DNA from: Terrilactibacillus laevilacticus | Lineage (GTDB): Bacteria > Bacillota > Bacilli > Bacillales > Sporolactobacillaceae | Assembly (NCBI RefSeq): GCF_006517395.1 | Contig: NZ_VDCY01000002.1 | Location: 124,001 to 188,000 of the forward strand | Length of the DNA stretch: 64,000 bases | Direction of reading: 5' to 3' | Made by a program: the position numbers and the translations under genes | Notes under the pieces: model-generated | The model's database searches: none | The model's input: the letters and a program-made list of their open reading frames with translations, nothing else | What the model was told of the DNA's origin: nothing | Shown: positions 48,405-56,660 of the stretch, piece by piece | Layout: each line of letters opens with the position of its first letter | How positions within the stretch are numbered: the stretch's first letter is position 1

Positions 48405-48863
48405 ATGCTCACTTTCGAACAAAAATTAGAGATTATTGAATCTTTTCCAGAATTAGAACGTCGTGATGTTTCACTTGGACGCGTTAATTTCCAATATAAT
48501 GACAGTGTGAAAGAGAAGAAAAATGTCGTTTATCATCTCCATCCTAATGGAAATGGTTATGTCTATGCGGGTGAATTAGAAGGCTATCCCACCGATGACA
48601 AAGGATTTGTCAATATTCGGGATTTCACTGAAGATGAGCTTCACTCAATTGTGGAAAAAGCTATTTTTTCCCTTTCTGAAGAAGGACAACCAAAACCAGA
48701 AGAGGAAACTTGGATTAACCGCGAAAAACAAACGCTGCAGTTGATTCACGAGGATGAGATGTGGACGATCTACGCTGGACCTAATTTAGTCGATTCTTTC
48801 GGCTCTCATGAGGAAGCCGCTCTTTACTTAAAAGACGAAGGTTTTCGTCTTCAAAGACGTTAA
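48405..48863 (+). CDS. Conserved-type hypothetical protein, 152 residues
   Basis: Not recognised. Soluble, acidic. MLTFEQKLEIIESFPELERRD opens the chain, followed by strands NVVYHLHPNGNGYVYAGEL and a C-terminal QTLQLIHEDEMWTIYAGPNLVDSF. The ribosome site TTGGAGG is excellent and there is a matching promoter, so a real gene is likely. It stands alone between R1 copies I and J. Confidence 0.75.
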   Translation: MLTFEQKLEIIESFPELERRDVSLGRVNFQYNDSVKEKKNVVYHLHPNGNGYVYAGELEGYPTDDKGFVNIRDFTEDELHSIVEKAIFSLSEEGQPKPEEETWINREKQTLQLIHEDEMWTIYAGPNLVDSFGSHEEAALYLKDEGFRLQRR

Positions 48864-48865
48864 AG

Positions 48866-49103
48866 TAAACTTGTCGATTGCGGGGCCTATAAGAGGTTGT
48901 TCAAAAAGTCACCTAATGATAAGCTACGAATCTCGGCGCCCGTTTGTTTTTCCGGTCCTCATGTAGCAAAAACCTACATTCCGGTCCTCAAAACTACGCC
49001 GCCTTGATCTTCTTGCTTCTAATTTGTCACCTTTTTGAACACGCACTATAAGGCGCAGACAGAGGTCTAGTTGCCTTGATACTTTATGCCTCTTAAAGTG
49101 TAA
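48866..49103 (+). repeat. R2 repeat copy d, interrupted by R1 copy J
   Basis: Left part 48866-48891 (AAACTTGTCGATTGCGGGGCCTATA in pieces) and right part 49047-49103 (TATAAGGCGCAGACAGAGG to CTTAAAGTGTAATAA). Removing R1 copy J and one TATA restores the GGGGCCTATAAGGCGCAG sequence of intact R2 copies. Its right end abuts the terminator at 49105. Confidence 0.85.
48892..49046 (+). mobile_element. R1 copy J (short-short), nested in R2
   Basis: 155-bp copy with exact TATA duplications (48888-48891 and 49047-49050), inserted in the GCCTATAAGGC palindrome of an R2 repeat. Best proof in the window that R1 transposes. Confidence 0.93.
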
Positions 49104-49104
49104 T

Positions 49105-49145
49105 AAAACGGATCATCCTCTACTAATTAGGATGATCCGTTTTTT
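49105..49145. terminator. Terminator between the 152-residue gene and the EamA transporter
   Basis: Perfect 15-bp stem AAAACGGATCATCCT/AGGATGATCCGTTTT with TTTTTTC on the plus strand and a shorter T-run on the minus strand. Confidence 0.85.
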
Positions 49146-49147
49146 CG

Positions 49148-50074
49148 TTATGACGTTAATTTCTTATTCGTGTTCAATTTCTTATTGCAAGGTCGTTCTT
49201 TCCCTACGGTCGCAATAACAATTCCTAATAGAATAAAACAGCCACCGATATAAAAAGAAAAGGACAACGTCTCCTTTAACCATAACCAGCCAAGGACGGC
49301 CCCAACAATCGGTTGGAGAAAAAGAAATAATGAACCAACCCCTGCATCCATAAGTTCTAGCCCTTTATTCCATAGAAAGAAAGCTCCTGCAGTTGATACA
49401 GTTCCTAAATACAAAATACCTAAAATAATAGGTGTTTGACCAATTGTCATAGGCTCATTCATTTGTTCTACGATCATAAATGGCGTTGAAAACAAGAGGG
49501 CAAAAAACATTGAATACGTCGTTATCATGAGTGATGAGAATCTTCTAGATGCTTTTTTGACATAGACGGACAAGAGTGCCCAAGTCACGGCAGCCCCCAC
49601 TAAAATGAAATTTCCTAAAGAGTAAGTCCCGACTCTTGGTGAACCTCCAATGCAAATCACCACACCGATCGTTGCCACGATAAGAGAAAGGAGCTTGCGA
49701 GCGGTTATCCTCTCTTTTAAGACAAACCAAGCAAAGAAGACAATAAAAGCTGGTGTGGATGATGTAATCAAAGCCCCTGTATGAGCATCTGATAACTTTG
49801 TTCCAATAAATTGGAAGGCTATGGAGATAAAATAGCCGATAAAACCGATCCACATAAATAATAACCCGTCTCTTTTGGAAAGCTGCTTCCTCTTTTTTTC
49901 TTTATGGCTAGCCATCATAACGGCGAATAGTAAGAGACAAGCGATCACATAACGAAACCAAAGTAATGTGATAGGTGGAACATACATTAAAATATATTTA
50001 CTAACGACATACATACTTCCCCAAATGCTTGCAGCTAATGTTAAGCAGCATGCTCCTGCGATTGATTTTTTCAT
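49148..50074 (-). CDS. EamA/DMT family transporter
   Basis: Drug/metabolite superfamily permease with ten predicted membrane helices in two EamA repeats. 308 residues; SIWGSMYVVSKYIL and PPITLLWFRYVIACLLL are typical of repeat one, and YSLGNFILVGAAVTWALLSVYVKK and LGTVSTAGAFFLWNKGLELMDAG of repeat two. Substrate unknown. The ATG at 50074 follows AAAGGG; a TTG three codons earlier is the alternative. Confidence 0.9.
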   Translation of the reverse strand: MKKSIAGACCLTLAASIWGSMYVVSKYILMYVPPITLLWFRYVIACLLLFAVMMASHKEKKRKQLSKRDGLLFMWIGFIGYFISIAFQFIGTKLSDAHTGALITSSTPAFIVFFAWFVLKERITARKLLSLIVATIGVVICIGGSPRVGTYSLGNFILVGAAVTWALLSVYVKKASRRFSSLMITTYSMFFALLFSTPFMIVEQMNEPMTIGQTPIILGILYLGTVSTAGAFFLWNKGLELMDAGVGSLFLFLQPIVGAVLGWLWLKETLSFSFYIGGCFILLGIVIATVGKERPCNKKLNTNKKLTS

Positions 50075-50271
50075 AATATCCAACCCTTTCTACATGGGAG
50101 TTTAATTAATCCCGCTAAGAAAGGCATGACTAAAAGCACATCATCCCTGTTCTTAGGAATAAAGGGCTGGTTGATCATTTTCAAAAAGATCAAAGTAAGG
50201 TCTTCTCATTGCCTACACCACCTTAAATCATCATCATATATATAAATTCGAAGAATAATGAAGTATTCCTG

Positions 50272-51264
50272 CTAATTTTTTTTAGATGAATCCATGACAG
50301 ATTGCATGGCTGTAATGATCGCCAGTTTGTAGACATCTTCGGTATTGCATCCTCTTGATAAGTCGTTCACAGGTTGATTTAGACCTTGCAAGATAGGTCC
50401 TATGGCTTCATATTCACCAAGTCGTTGGGCAATCTTATAGCCTATATTCCCGGCTTCGAGACTCGGAAAGACAAAAACATTGGCCTTTCCTTTAAGCGGT
50501 GAGTCAGGAGCCTTTGTTTGAGCCACCTCTGGTACATAAGCCGCATCAAATTGAAATTCTCCATCGATGAATAAATCAGGACGTTTCTCTTTAACTAATT
50601 GGGTCGCTTCAATCACTTTATCTGTTTCAGGAGCCTTTGCTGACCCTTTTGTTGAAAAGCTGAGCATGGCAATCTTTGGATCCATACCAAATGCCTTTGC
50701 TGTATTAGCACTCTCTATGGCAATATCAGCTAATACTTCACTATCAGGGGCTATATTAATCGCACAATCCGCAAATAACAATTGCTCCTCTCCTTTTAGC
50801 ATGATAAAAGAACCAGATGTTCGTTTCACTCCTGGTTTTGTTTTAATAATTTGCAAAGCGGGCCTGACCGTATCTGCCGTCGAATGGGTTGCCCCACTGA
50901 CAAGTCCTGCCGCTTGATTTGTATACACTAGCATCGTTCCATAGTAATTTTCATCTTGAAGCCATTTTGCGGCTTCTTCTTTTGTTAACTTTCCTTTTCT
51001 ACGATCAGCTAGTTTATCAGCTAAACGATCCAAATTAGGATCCTCTTCCGGGTGCTTAATGGAAAGCCTATCTTTCTTTTCAAGTTCTTGTATGTATGCT
51101 GGACATTCATCCCGCTTCGCGATTAAAATCGGAAAAATGATCTCTTCTTCTGCAAGCCTTTGAACCGCTTCACAGATACGACCGTCATGACCTTCAGGAA
51201 AAATCAGTTTAGGTTGTTCTTTTTTAACTTGGGCCTTCATTTGATCAAAAAGTGTGGTCATCAT
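50272..51264 (-). CDS. pta: Phosphate acetyltransferase
   Basis: Converts acetyl-CoA and phosphate to acetyl phosphate, first step of overflow acetate formation. About 330 residues. Signatures: KLIFPEGHDGRICEAV, GLVSGATHSTADTVRPALQIIKT, FADCAINIAPDSE, SLEAGNIGYKIAQRLG and PVNDLSRGCNTEDVY. The ATG at 51264 has GGAGG 6 nt upstream, matching family length. It lies next to hemQ, divergently, as in B. subtilis. Confidence 0.97.
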   Translation of the reverse strand: MMTTLFDQMKAQVKKEQPKLIFPEGHDGRICEAVQRLAEEEIIFPILIAKRDECPAYIQELEKKDRLSIKHPEEDPNLDRLADKLADRRKGKLTKEEAAKWLQDENYYGTMLVYTNQAAGLVSGATHSTADTVRPALQIIKTKPGVKRTSGSFIMLKGEEQLLFADCAINIAPDSEVLADIAIESANTAKAFGMDPKIAMLSFSTKGSAKAPETDKVIEATQLVKEKRPDLFIDGEFQFDAAYVPEVAQTKAPDSPLKGKANVFVFPSLEAGNIGYKIAQRLGEYEAIGPILQGLNQPVNDLSRGCNTEDVYKLAIITAMQSVMDSSKKN

Positions 51265-51378
51265 GGATCTCCTCCATTCAAAATATATTGCCTTTGTATC
51301 TTCCATTTCGAATTATAGAGTAGTTAAACCCCATAAAGTAAAGTAAGCTTATTTTAGGACAACTGTCTCGAATAGCTC

Positions 51379-51407
51379 ACCATCAGTCTAAAACACCGTT
51401 GATGGTA
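51379..51407. repeat. R3-like hairpin upstream of pta
   Basis: ACCATCA/TGATGGT stem with a 15-nt loop and partial likeness to the R3 family. No assigned function. Confidence 0.4.
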
Positions 51408-51550
51408 GTTACGCCGATCCTCTACTCTTATTATATTGATTATAATGGAAAAGAACTCCCTTTGGAATTGTGACAATTTAGTGAACTCAAAACCGTCCGT
51501 TTCGCATCTATAATTATGATTATGATATAGTTAAGAATGTCAATAATAAC

Positions 51551-51568
51551 AAGATAACATGTTATCTT
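51551..51568. promoter_or_regulatory. Perfect 18-bp palindrome upstream of hemQ
   Basis: AAGATAACATGTTATCTT, about 60 nt before the hemQ start, downstream of an AT-rich TATAAT-containing stretch (51510-51530). It has the form of an operator for a dimeric repressor; the regulator is not known. Confidence 0.55.
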
Positions 51569-51629
51569 ATCAAATAAAATTGGACAAGCATTGATTTGAC
51601 TATTTAGTCCGTACAGGAGTGATATAAAA

Positions 51630-52376
51630 ATGAGTGAAGCAGCTCAAACTTTAGATGGTTGGTATTGTTTACATGATTTCAGATTTATTGATTGGAAAGC
51701 ATGGAAAAGTCTATCCAGTGATGAACGTGAATCAACGCTTCAAGAATTTTATGCTTTTCTAAATGAATGGGATCTTATTCAGAAAGAAAAGAAAGGAAGC
51801 TATGCATTCTATTCCATTATTGGTCAAAAAGCTGATTTTGTCTTTATGTGGCTTAGACCAACATTAGCTGATTTGAATGCCCTTGAAACAGCCTTTAATA
51901 AAACAAAATTGGCTGAAGTGACCATTCCTGCCCATTCCTATGTTTCAGTGGTTGAATTAAGTAATTATTTAGGGCAAAGCGATGAGGATCCGATGGAAAA
52001 TCCACGTATTAAATCTCGCCTGTTCCCTATTTTGCCAAGAACACAGTATCTTTGTTTCTATCCGATGGACAAGCGCCGGGATGGAGAAGACAATTGGTAT
52101 ATGCTTCCGATGTCAGAAAGACGTGAGCTAATGAAAAGCCACGGTTTAATTGGCCGCTCTTATGCTGGGAAAATCAAACAAATCATTACGGGCTCTATTG
52201 GTTTTGATGATTGGGAATGGGGCGTCACCTTATTTGGCGATGATGCGCTTCAATTCAAAAAACTCGTCTATGAAATGAGATTTGACGAAGTCAGTGCCCG
52301 TTACGGCGAATTTGGTTCATTCTTTGTAGGGGCCTTGCTATCTAAGGAACGCTTTAGCCAAATGATGGCTTTGTAA
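51630..52376 (+). CDS. hemQ: Coproheme decarboxylase (chlorite dismutase family)
   Basis: Last enzyme of the coproporphyrin-dependent haem pathway of Gram-positives: converts coproheme III to haem b with peroxide. 248 residues. The catalytic tyrosine lies in [10 protein letters not shown], the proximal histidine in [15 protein letters not shown], and the usual end [17 protein letters not shown] is present. ATG follows GGAGTG. Neighbour of pta as in B. subtilis (ywfI). Together with no visible hemG/hemY, nothing else of the pathway is in the window. Confidence 0.96.
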   Translation: MSEAAQTLDGWYCLHDFRFIDWKAWKSLSSDERESTLQEFYAFLNEWDLIQKEKKGSYAFYSIIGQKADFVFMWLRPTLADLNALETAFNKTKLAEVTIPAHSYVSVVELSNYLGQSDEDPMENPRIKSRLFPILPRTQYLCFYPMDKRRDGEDNWYMLPMSERRELMKSHGLIGRSYAGKIKQIITGSIGFDDWEWGVTLFGDDALQFKKLVYEMRFDEVSARYGEFGSFFVGALLSKERFSQMMAL

Positions 52377-52411
52377 TTTGATCTTTAGAATAACCGGGTC
52401 AACAAGATTCA

Positions 52412-52459
52412 GACTGTAGACAAACTCGAAGAATTTCGAGGTTGCTACAGTCTTTTTTA
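52412..52459 (+). terminator. Terminator of hemQ
   Basis: GACTGTAG...CTACAGTC with an inner CTCG/CGAG stem, followed by TTTTTT. Confidence 0.85.
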
Positions 52460-52470
52460 TTTTAAAGTAT

Positions 52471-52579
52471 GGTAAGATTTCCGCTGCGGATGGACTCATT
52501 CCGCGGGCGGGGCCGAGCCGCTTTTCCCGCAGGAGCTTACGATGAAGAGGAAAGCAAGCGTCTGGAGCGGAAATCAACC
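52471..52579 (+). repeat. R4: GC-rich palindromic repeat of the kind common in Bacillaceae
   Basis: GGTAAGATTTCCGCT ... AGCGGAAATCAACC at the ends, with CCGCGGGCGGGGCCGAGCCGC-like core (pieces CCGCGGGCGG and GCCGAGCCGC) and CCCGCAGGAG. Its GC content is far above the surroundings. From memory, repeats with TTTCCGC...GCGGGCGGGGC and GCGGAAATCAAC recur in many Bacillaceae genomes. Only one copy here. Confidence 0.7.
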
Positions 52580-52658
52580 TTTTCTCCTACAATTCGTATA
52601 CAAAAATTGTAAAAAGACACTGAAGAGCATGCTCTCGATACCTTTTGTCGACAATCTG

Positions 52659-52686
52659 AAACCGAGTCAATAAGGCTCGGTTTTTC
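52659..52686. terminator. Hairpin between hemQ/R4 and the chemoreceptor gene
   Basis: AAACCGAG/CTCGGTTT with a 9-nt loop and TTTTTCT on the plus strand; shorter T-run on the minus strand, where it follows the chemoreceptor gene. Confidence 0.65.
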
Positions 52687-52749
52687 TAATGCTTCTATCA
52701 TTATTCAAAGACTACTGCCTCAATTTTTGATAAAACGAAAAGGTTTGCT

Positions 52750-54039
52750 TTATCTTACTGATTTTACTTTTAAAACATTGACTTGATTATTCAATGAATC
52801 TATTCCTTTAGAGATATCTTCAATACTTTCGATGATGTGTGACACATGTTGTGTTTGAGTAGCCGCACTTTGCTTTAAGCCTTTTACCATATCGGACGTC
52901 TGTTTTGAAATCTCGAACGTTTTCTTCGCATCATAAACGATGTTCGACAGAAACCCATGTTGAATATCAGCATTCTGTAGAATGTTTTCAATGCTCTCTC
53001 TAACTTGATAGACTGAATGTTTCATCGTTTTAATTTGTTCGTTCGTCTGATTTGCTCTCTTAATTTCTTCTTTACCCATTTGTAATTGTTCATGTTGGTT
53101 TGCTAGGGCTTGATCAAAGGTCACTTGGATATTTTTTATTCTTTTGTGAATTTGATTTGCTGCATCTGTACTTTGATTCGCAAGGTTTTGAACTTCGTCT
53201 GCTACTACAATAAATCCTTTTCCCGCATCTCCAGCTCTTGCGGCCTCGATGTTTGCATTAATCGCTAGAATATGTGTTTTTTCCGCAAATTCACTAACCG
53301 TCTCAACAATACTGTTAATTTCTTTCATATGGACCTGTAATTGATTGGATACCGTCATCATATGTTCATTCGTACGTCCCATTTTATAAACACCTTCAAT
53401 AAGGTCATTCACCGATTGGGCGCTTTGTTCCAAGTCATTAACCGTTGTTATAGCGAACTGTGAAGAGACAGTCGCTTGTTTCTTTATGGATTCTGAAATA
53501 TCAAGCCCTTTTTCTATCCGGTCTAATACATCTAATGACATCTCCGTTTCAGAGTGTGCACCTGTTGAAATCGATGTAATTGTCTCCTCGACTTTTGTTA
53601 CTTGACGGTTCACTTCATCCGATGCTTGATGAAGGTGTTTAATTCGCTTAGTTGTGACTTCCGTATGATTTTGAATGGTGTAAACGGTTTCATTTAAACG
53701 TTCAACCATAACCTTTAAACAGTTGCTTAATTCTTCTAACTCATCATGAGTATGTATGTCTGGCATATTCACATCTAAACGACCACCGGCAACTTGACGC
53801 ACTGATTTTTCAATATCACGCAAAGCTTTTGTTATATAATTTGCTGCAAAAAAGCCTAAAATACCTGACCATAAGATTCCTAGACAAATCGTTAGGATAT
53901 TGAACCACCTTTCAGGTATCCATGAATCTACAAGATGTGATAGATAAAAAATAAAAAAACTACTGATTCCATACGTAATGATGGCGACAAGCGTCATACC
54001 AAAAACAAGCTTTTTCGTTAGCCCTACAAAATGATTCAT
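52750..54039 (-). CDS. Methyl-accepting chemotaxis protein without a periplasmic sensor
   Basis: 429 residues. Two membrane segments near the N-terminus (about 12-32 and 43-65) are joined by only about ten residues, so there is no extracellular ligand domain. A HAMP-like segment follows (RDIEKSVRQVAGGRLDVNM), then a long coiled coil with the signalling tip EFAEKTHILAINANIEAARAG and ADEVQNLANQS. Such proteins sense membrane or cytosolic state. In B. subtilis no similar gene lies at this spot, so it is an addition to the conserved order. Confidence 0.92.
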   Translation of the reverse strand: MNHFVGLTKKLVFGMTLVAIITYGISSFFIFYLSHLVDSWIPERWFNILTICLGILWSGILGFFAANYITKALRDIEKSVRQVAGGRLDVNMPDIHTHDELEELSNCLKVMVERLNETVYTIQNHTEVTTKRIKHLHQASDEVNRQVTKVEETITSISTGAHSETEMSLDVLDRIEKGLDISESIKKQATVSSQFAITTVNDLEQSAQSVNDLIEGVYKMGRTNEHMMTVSNQLQVHMKEINSIVETVSEFAEKTHILAINANIEAARAGDAGKGFIVVADEVQNLANQSTDAANQIHKRIKNIQVTFDQALANQHEQLQMGKEEIKRANQTNEQIKTMKHSVYQVRESIENILQNADIQHGFLSNIVYDAKKTFEISKQTSDMVKGLKQSAATQTQHVSHIIESIEDISKGIDSLNNQVNVLKVKSVR

Positions 54040-54152
54040 ATACTATCCCTTCAATCTTTTAGAATTTCCGAGTTGCTTAGTGATTGGGAATTTTCAAATT
54101 TAACCAATGTCACAACTATTATACTATAAACATGATAAACACTAAATACTTT

Positions 54153-54288
54153 TGATTGGTAAGCCTATAAGGCGCAGACAGAGGCCTAGAATGTGTCCCT
54201 ACGACTTCGCCTTCTTGGCAATTCGATGCTTAATCGAAGAAGATTAAGCTAGTTGTACTTATACTTTTTTAAAGTGTGAGAAAAACCG
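54153..54288 (+). repeat. R2 repeat copy e (long form)
   Basis: AAGCCTATAAGGCGCAGACAGAGG at the left in pieces, central CTACGACTTCGCCTTCTTGGC and CGATGCTTAATCG hairpin, ends TTTTAAAGTGTGAGAAAAA. The minus strand before it has GGTTTTTC but no clear stem; possibly a relic of a lost terminator. Confidence 0.7.
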
Positions 54289-54522
54289 CACCCAGGTCTT
54301 TTGTCCCTCTATAAGCCGTCAGCCCCACATATTTAATTAGCCATTGCCTGACTGCCTAAGCGGGTTAAAACCTATTTCGTTATTAAATTTACAAGCACCT
54401 TATGACAATATCTTTATATAATGAAATGAAAATAGAGTTATGACATATTTTATTTGTCATGAATTTATCGACCTCTTCATAAATTAGGTGTTAGAGTGCG
54501 GTCCATAACTGGGGGTGAACGA
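54289..54522. other. cwlJ upstream region
   Basis: AT-rich. ATGACA/TGTCAT inverted repeat near 54438-54460. A sporulation sigma-E-type promoter is expected but could not be fixed with confidence. Confidence 0.3.
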
Positions 54523-54945
54523 ATGGCAGTTATTCAACATACTGAAAACGATGTTTCCTTATTAGCAAGGCTCATGCGGGCGGAAGCTGAAGGTGATGGA
54601 TTACTGGGCATGTCAATGGTTGGAAATGTTGGTGTTAACCGTGTACTAGGTAATTGTTTGGATTTCAGAAATGTTCGAAACATAAGGCAAATGGTCTTCC
54701 AAAGCCCTGGTGGATTTGAAGCAACACAAAAAGGATACTTCTATCAAGCCGCTAGGGAACAAGATAAACGTTTGGCAAGAAGAGTCTTAAATGGTGCTAG
54801 ATTTCATCCTGCTTCAAATTCATTGTGGTTTTTTCAACCACCTGCTTCATGTCCAGCTCAGTGGTACAATCAATGGAACTCGGGTAGATTTAAAGCCCAT
54901 TGTTTCTATCAACCATCCGCGGCTGATTGTCCTAGAGTATTTTAA
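54523..54945 (+). CDS. cwlJ: Cell wall hydrolase CwlJ
   Basis: Spore-cortex lytic enzyme, active during germination and stimulated by Ca-dipicolinate. 140 residues of the SleB/CwlJ hydrolase fold: LLARLMRAEAEGDGLLGMSMVGNVGVNR with the catalytic Glu, GFEATQKGYFYQAA and SLWFFQPPASCPAQWYN. No signal peptide, as for CwlJ, which is placed by coat proteins. GGGGGTG precedes the ATG at 54523. In B. subtilis it is cotranscribed with gerQ, needed for CwlJ location. Confidence 0.95.
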   Translation: MAVIQHTENDVSLLARLMRAEAEGDGLLGMSMVGNVGVNRVLGNCLDFRNVRNIRQMVFQSPGGFEATQKGYFYQAAREQDKRLARRVLNGARFHPASNSLWFFQPPASCPAQWYNQWNSGRFKAHCFYQPSAADCPRVF

Positions 54946-55081
54946 ATAGACTAGTTGAGTCAGTGCAGTGAAAACATTTTACTAGCTTATAAAAACGTAC
55001 TGTTAATAATTAGTAGAATAGAGCACTTGATTTAGACAATCTTACTCATTTTACATTTTATCACTGGTACATCAACCTAAT

Positions 55082-55236
55082 AGAGGTTGTTCAAAAAGTC
55101 ACCAAATGATAAGCTACGAATCTCGGCGTTGGCTTGTTTTTCCGGTCCTCATGTAGTAAAAACCTACATTCCGGTCCTCAAAACGGCGCCGCCTTGATCT
55201 TCTTGCTTCTAATTTGTCACCTTTTTGAACACGCAC
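55082..55236 (+). mobile_element. R1 copy K (short-short), between cwlJ and gerQ
   Basis: 155 bp with exact TAAT duplications at 55078-55081 and 55237-55240. It ends 21 bp before the gerQ start and therefore lies in the middle of the cwlJ-gerQ unit. Confidence 0.9.
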
Positions 55237-55257
55237 TAATAAAAGGAGTGAAATGAT

Positions 55258-55764
55258 ATGAGTTATTATTCATCTTTTCCAGAAGATCAGCAACGTCAGA
55301 CATCGGGTATACCGCAACAAGGTATGCAGCAGGGTATGCAACAGGGTATGCAACAAGGCGTGCAGCCACAAATAACTGGATCTCCGACAACCATTTTCCC
55401 AGGACAATCAAGTATCATGCCTCCAGCACAGCAACAACCAGCTTTTCCGTTTCCATCCTTTACGACAACGCCGCCAACATCCCCTCAATTACCGTTATTT
55501 GAACAATCGTATATTGAAAATATTCTTCGACTAAATTTAGATAAGCCTGTTACTGTCTATGCTACATTTGAAAATAATACTCAATGGAATGCAAAAATTT
55601 TCAGAGGAGAACTTGAAGCCGCTGGACGTGACCATGTTATCGTGAGTGAATCGCCAACTGGCACTCGCTATATCATTCCTATGGTATTTGTGAATTACAT
55701 TACATTTGAAGGACCTATTAGTTACTCCTATCCGTTCGCTCCTCAGCAGACAACAAGAGAATAG
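55258..55764 (+). CDS. gerQ: Spore coat protein GerQ
   Basis: Inner coat protein required for CwlJ localisation and cross-linked by transglutaminase in B. subtilis. 168 residues. The first 90 are Q-, P- and G-rich with four QQGM repeats (residues 20-35). The conserved C-terminal domain has SYIENILRLNLDKPVTVYATFENNTQW and FRGELEAAGRDHVIVSESPTGTRYIIPMVFVNYITF. AAAGGAG is placed before the ATG. The repeated Q tract offers many glutamines for cross-linking. Confidence 0.95.
   Translation: MSYYSSFPEDQQRQTSGIPQQGMQQGMQQGMQQGVQPQITGSPTTIFPGQSSIMPPAQQQPAFPFPSFTTTPPTSPQLPLFEQSYIENILRLNLDKPVTVYATFENNTQWNAKIFRGELEAAGRDHVIVSESPTGTRYIIPMVFVNYITFEGPISYSYPFAPQQTTRE
55310..55363 (+). repeat. 12-bp coding repeat in gerQ
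   Basis: About four copies of CAACAGGGTATG with single-base changes, encoding QQGM. Confidence 0.8.
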
Positions 55765-55794
55765 CCTTCAGAAAAATTCTGAAGGCTTTTTTTT
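55763..55794 (+). terminator. Terminator of gerQ
   Basis: AGCCTTCAGAA/TTCTGAAGGCT stem followed by TTTTTTTT. It is also close to the 3' end of ywdK. Confidence 0.9.
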
Positions 55795-55814
55795 AACACT
55801 TTTAGAAGAGCTTC

Positions 55815-56204
55815 TTATGCACGTAAAAAAGCAAGGATAACAAGGAACCAGCTAATTAAAAATAAGACGCCACCGATTGGTGTAATCGCCCCGAGAATAC
55901 CGATCCCCGTCGTACTCAGTAGGTATAAACTTCCTGAAAACACGACAATGCCTAAAGCCATTAATATGCCCGCCCAATGAAGGGACTGAGATGGACCAGA
56001 AATGACTTTACTTGCTAAAATTCCTATAAGAATAAGACCAAGGGCATGCATCATTTGATATTGCACACCCGTTTGGAAAATTGATAGAGCATGTTCAGAT
56101 AGTTTTTCTTTTAATATATGAGCCCCAAATGCCCCAAATGCTACTGATAAAAATGAAAAAATTGCGCCCAATATAATAAACCATTTACCCAACCGAACCA
56201 CCAT
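55815..56204 (-). CDS. ywdK: DUF423 membrane protein YwdK
   Basis: Small membrane protein of unknown function with four hydrophobic segments. 129 residues; AFGAFGAHILKEKLSEHAL, TGVQYQMMHALGLILIG and GAITPIGGVLFLISWF are family signatures. The start is not certain: the ATG at 56204 touches its ribosome site, and a TTG at 56192 (GGTGG upstream) would give the usual N-terminus. It overlaps the DUF1499 gene end by about 20 bp. Confidence 0.9.
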   Translation of the reverse strand: MVVRLGKWFIILGAIFSFLSVAFGAFGAHILKEKLSEHALSIFQTGVQYQMMHALGLILIGILASKVISGPSQSLHWAGILMALGIVVFSGSLYLLSTTGIGILGAITPIGGVLFLISWFLVILAFLRA

Positions 56205-56622
56205 CCTTTTGGTTCTCTTGATGCATTGTCAGTTTTTTTAGTAATCTTGAATAAACGGCTTGCAGCCATCTTTTATTCATACCAAAATCTGCAATTCCAA
56301 TTCGTGAAATCGATCGGAATTGAAGATTTTTTTTATCTTCATCAAAATAAAATTCCGCATCATGAGGAAGATTTAGAATGGGTGTTTTATATTCAACGTG
56401 TACGTAATGATCATCATTGACTTTTATTGCTGTCTTAGGAATGGTCGATAAAACTTCTTGTAAATAGCTCTTTGCCGTATCCATTGACACTCCCTTGTAA
56501 GATAACGGCACCATTCGCCGGTTTGGGTCATTATGTTCCGTTGATACTCCATTAGGCCATTTCGAGCATGGTAAAAGTTGTCCATTCCTTACTCCTAAAT
56601 CAACGTGTGCGTTTTCTGTCAT
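56185..56622 (-). CDS. DUF1499 family protein
   Basis: Unknown function. About 145 residues. LPCSKWPNGVSTEHND with a PCxxxPN(G/C)V-type opening, the central strand set VHVEYKTPILNLPHDAEFYFDEDKKNLQFRS and ISRIGIADFGMNKRW, the family's characteristic RSxSRxGxxDxGxNxxR segment. The ATG at 56622 has CGGAG 8 nt upstream. It begins 38 nt after the TerC-type gene and overlaps ywdK, so the three genes form one unit. Confidence 0.88.
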   Translation of the reverse strand: MTENAHVDLGVRNGQLLPCSKWPNGVSTEHNDPNRRMVPLSYKGVSMDTAKSYLQEVLSTIPKTAIKVNDDHYVHVEYKTPILNLPHDAEFYFDEDKKNLQFRSISRIGIADFGMNKRWLQAVYSRLLKKLTMHQENQKDGGSVG

Positions 56623-56660
56623 CTTATCATCTCCGCTTTTGGTATAAACCTGTTTATTCA

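Noticed and set aside
52471-52579. R4 repeat as a transposase remnant
   Set aside because: No reading frame; symmetric ends and GC-rich core fit a palindromic repeat, and no target duplication is visible.
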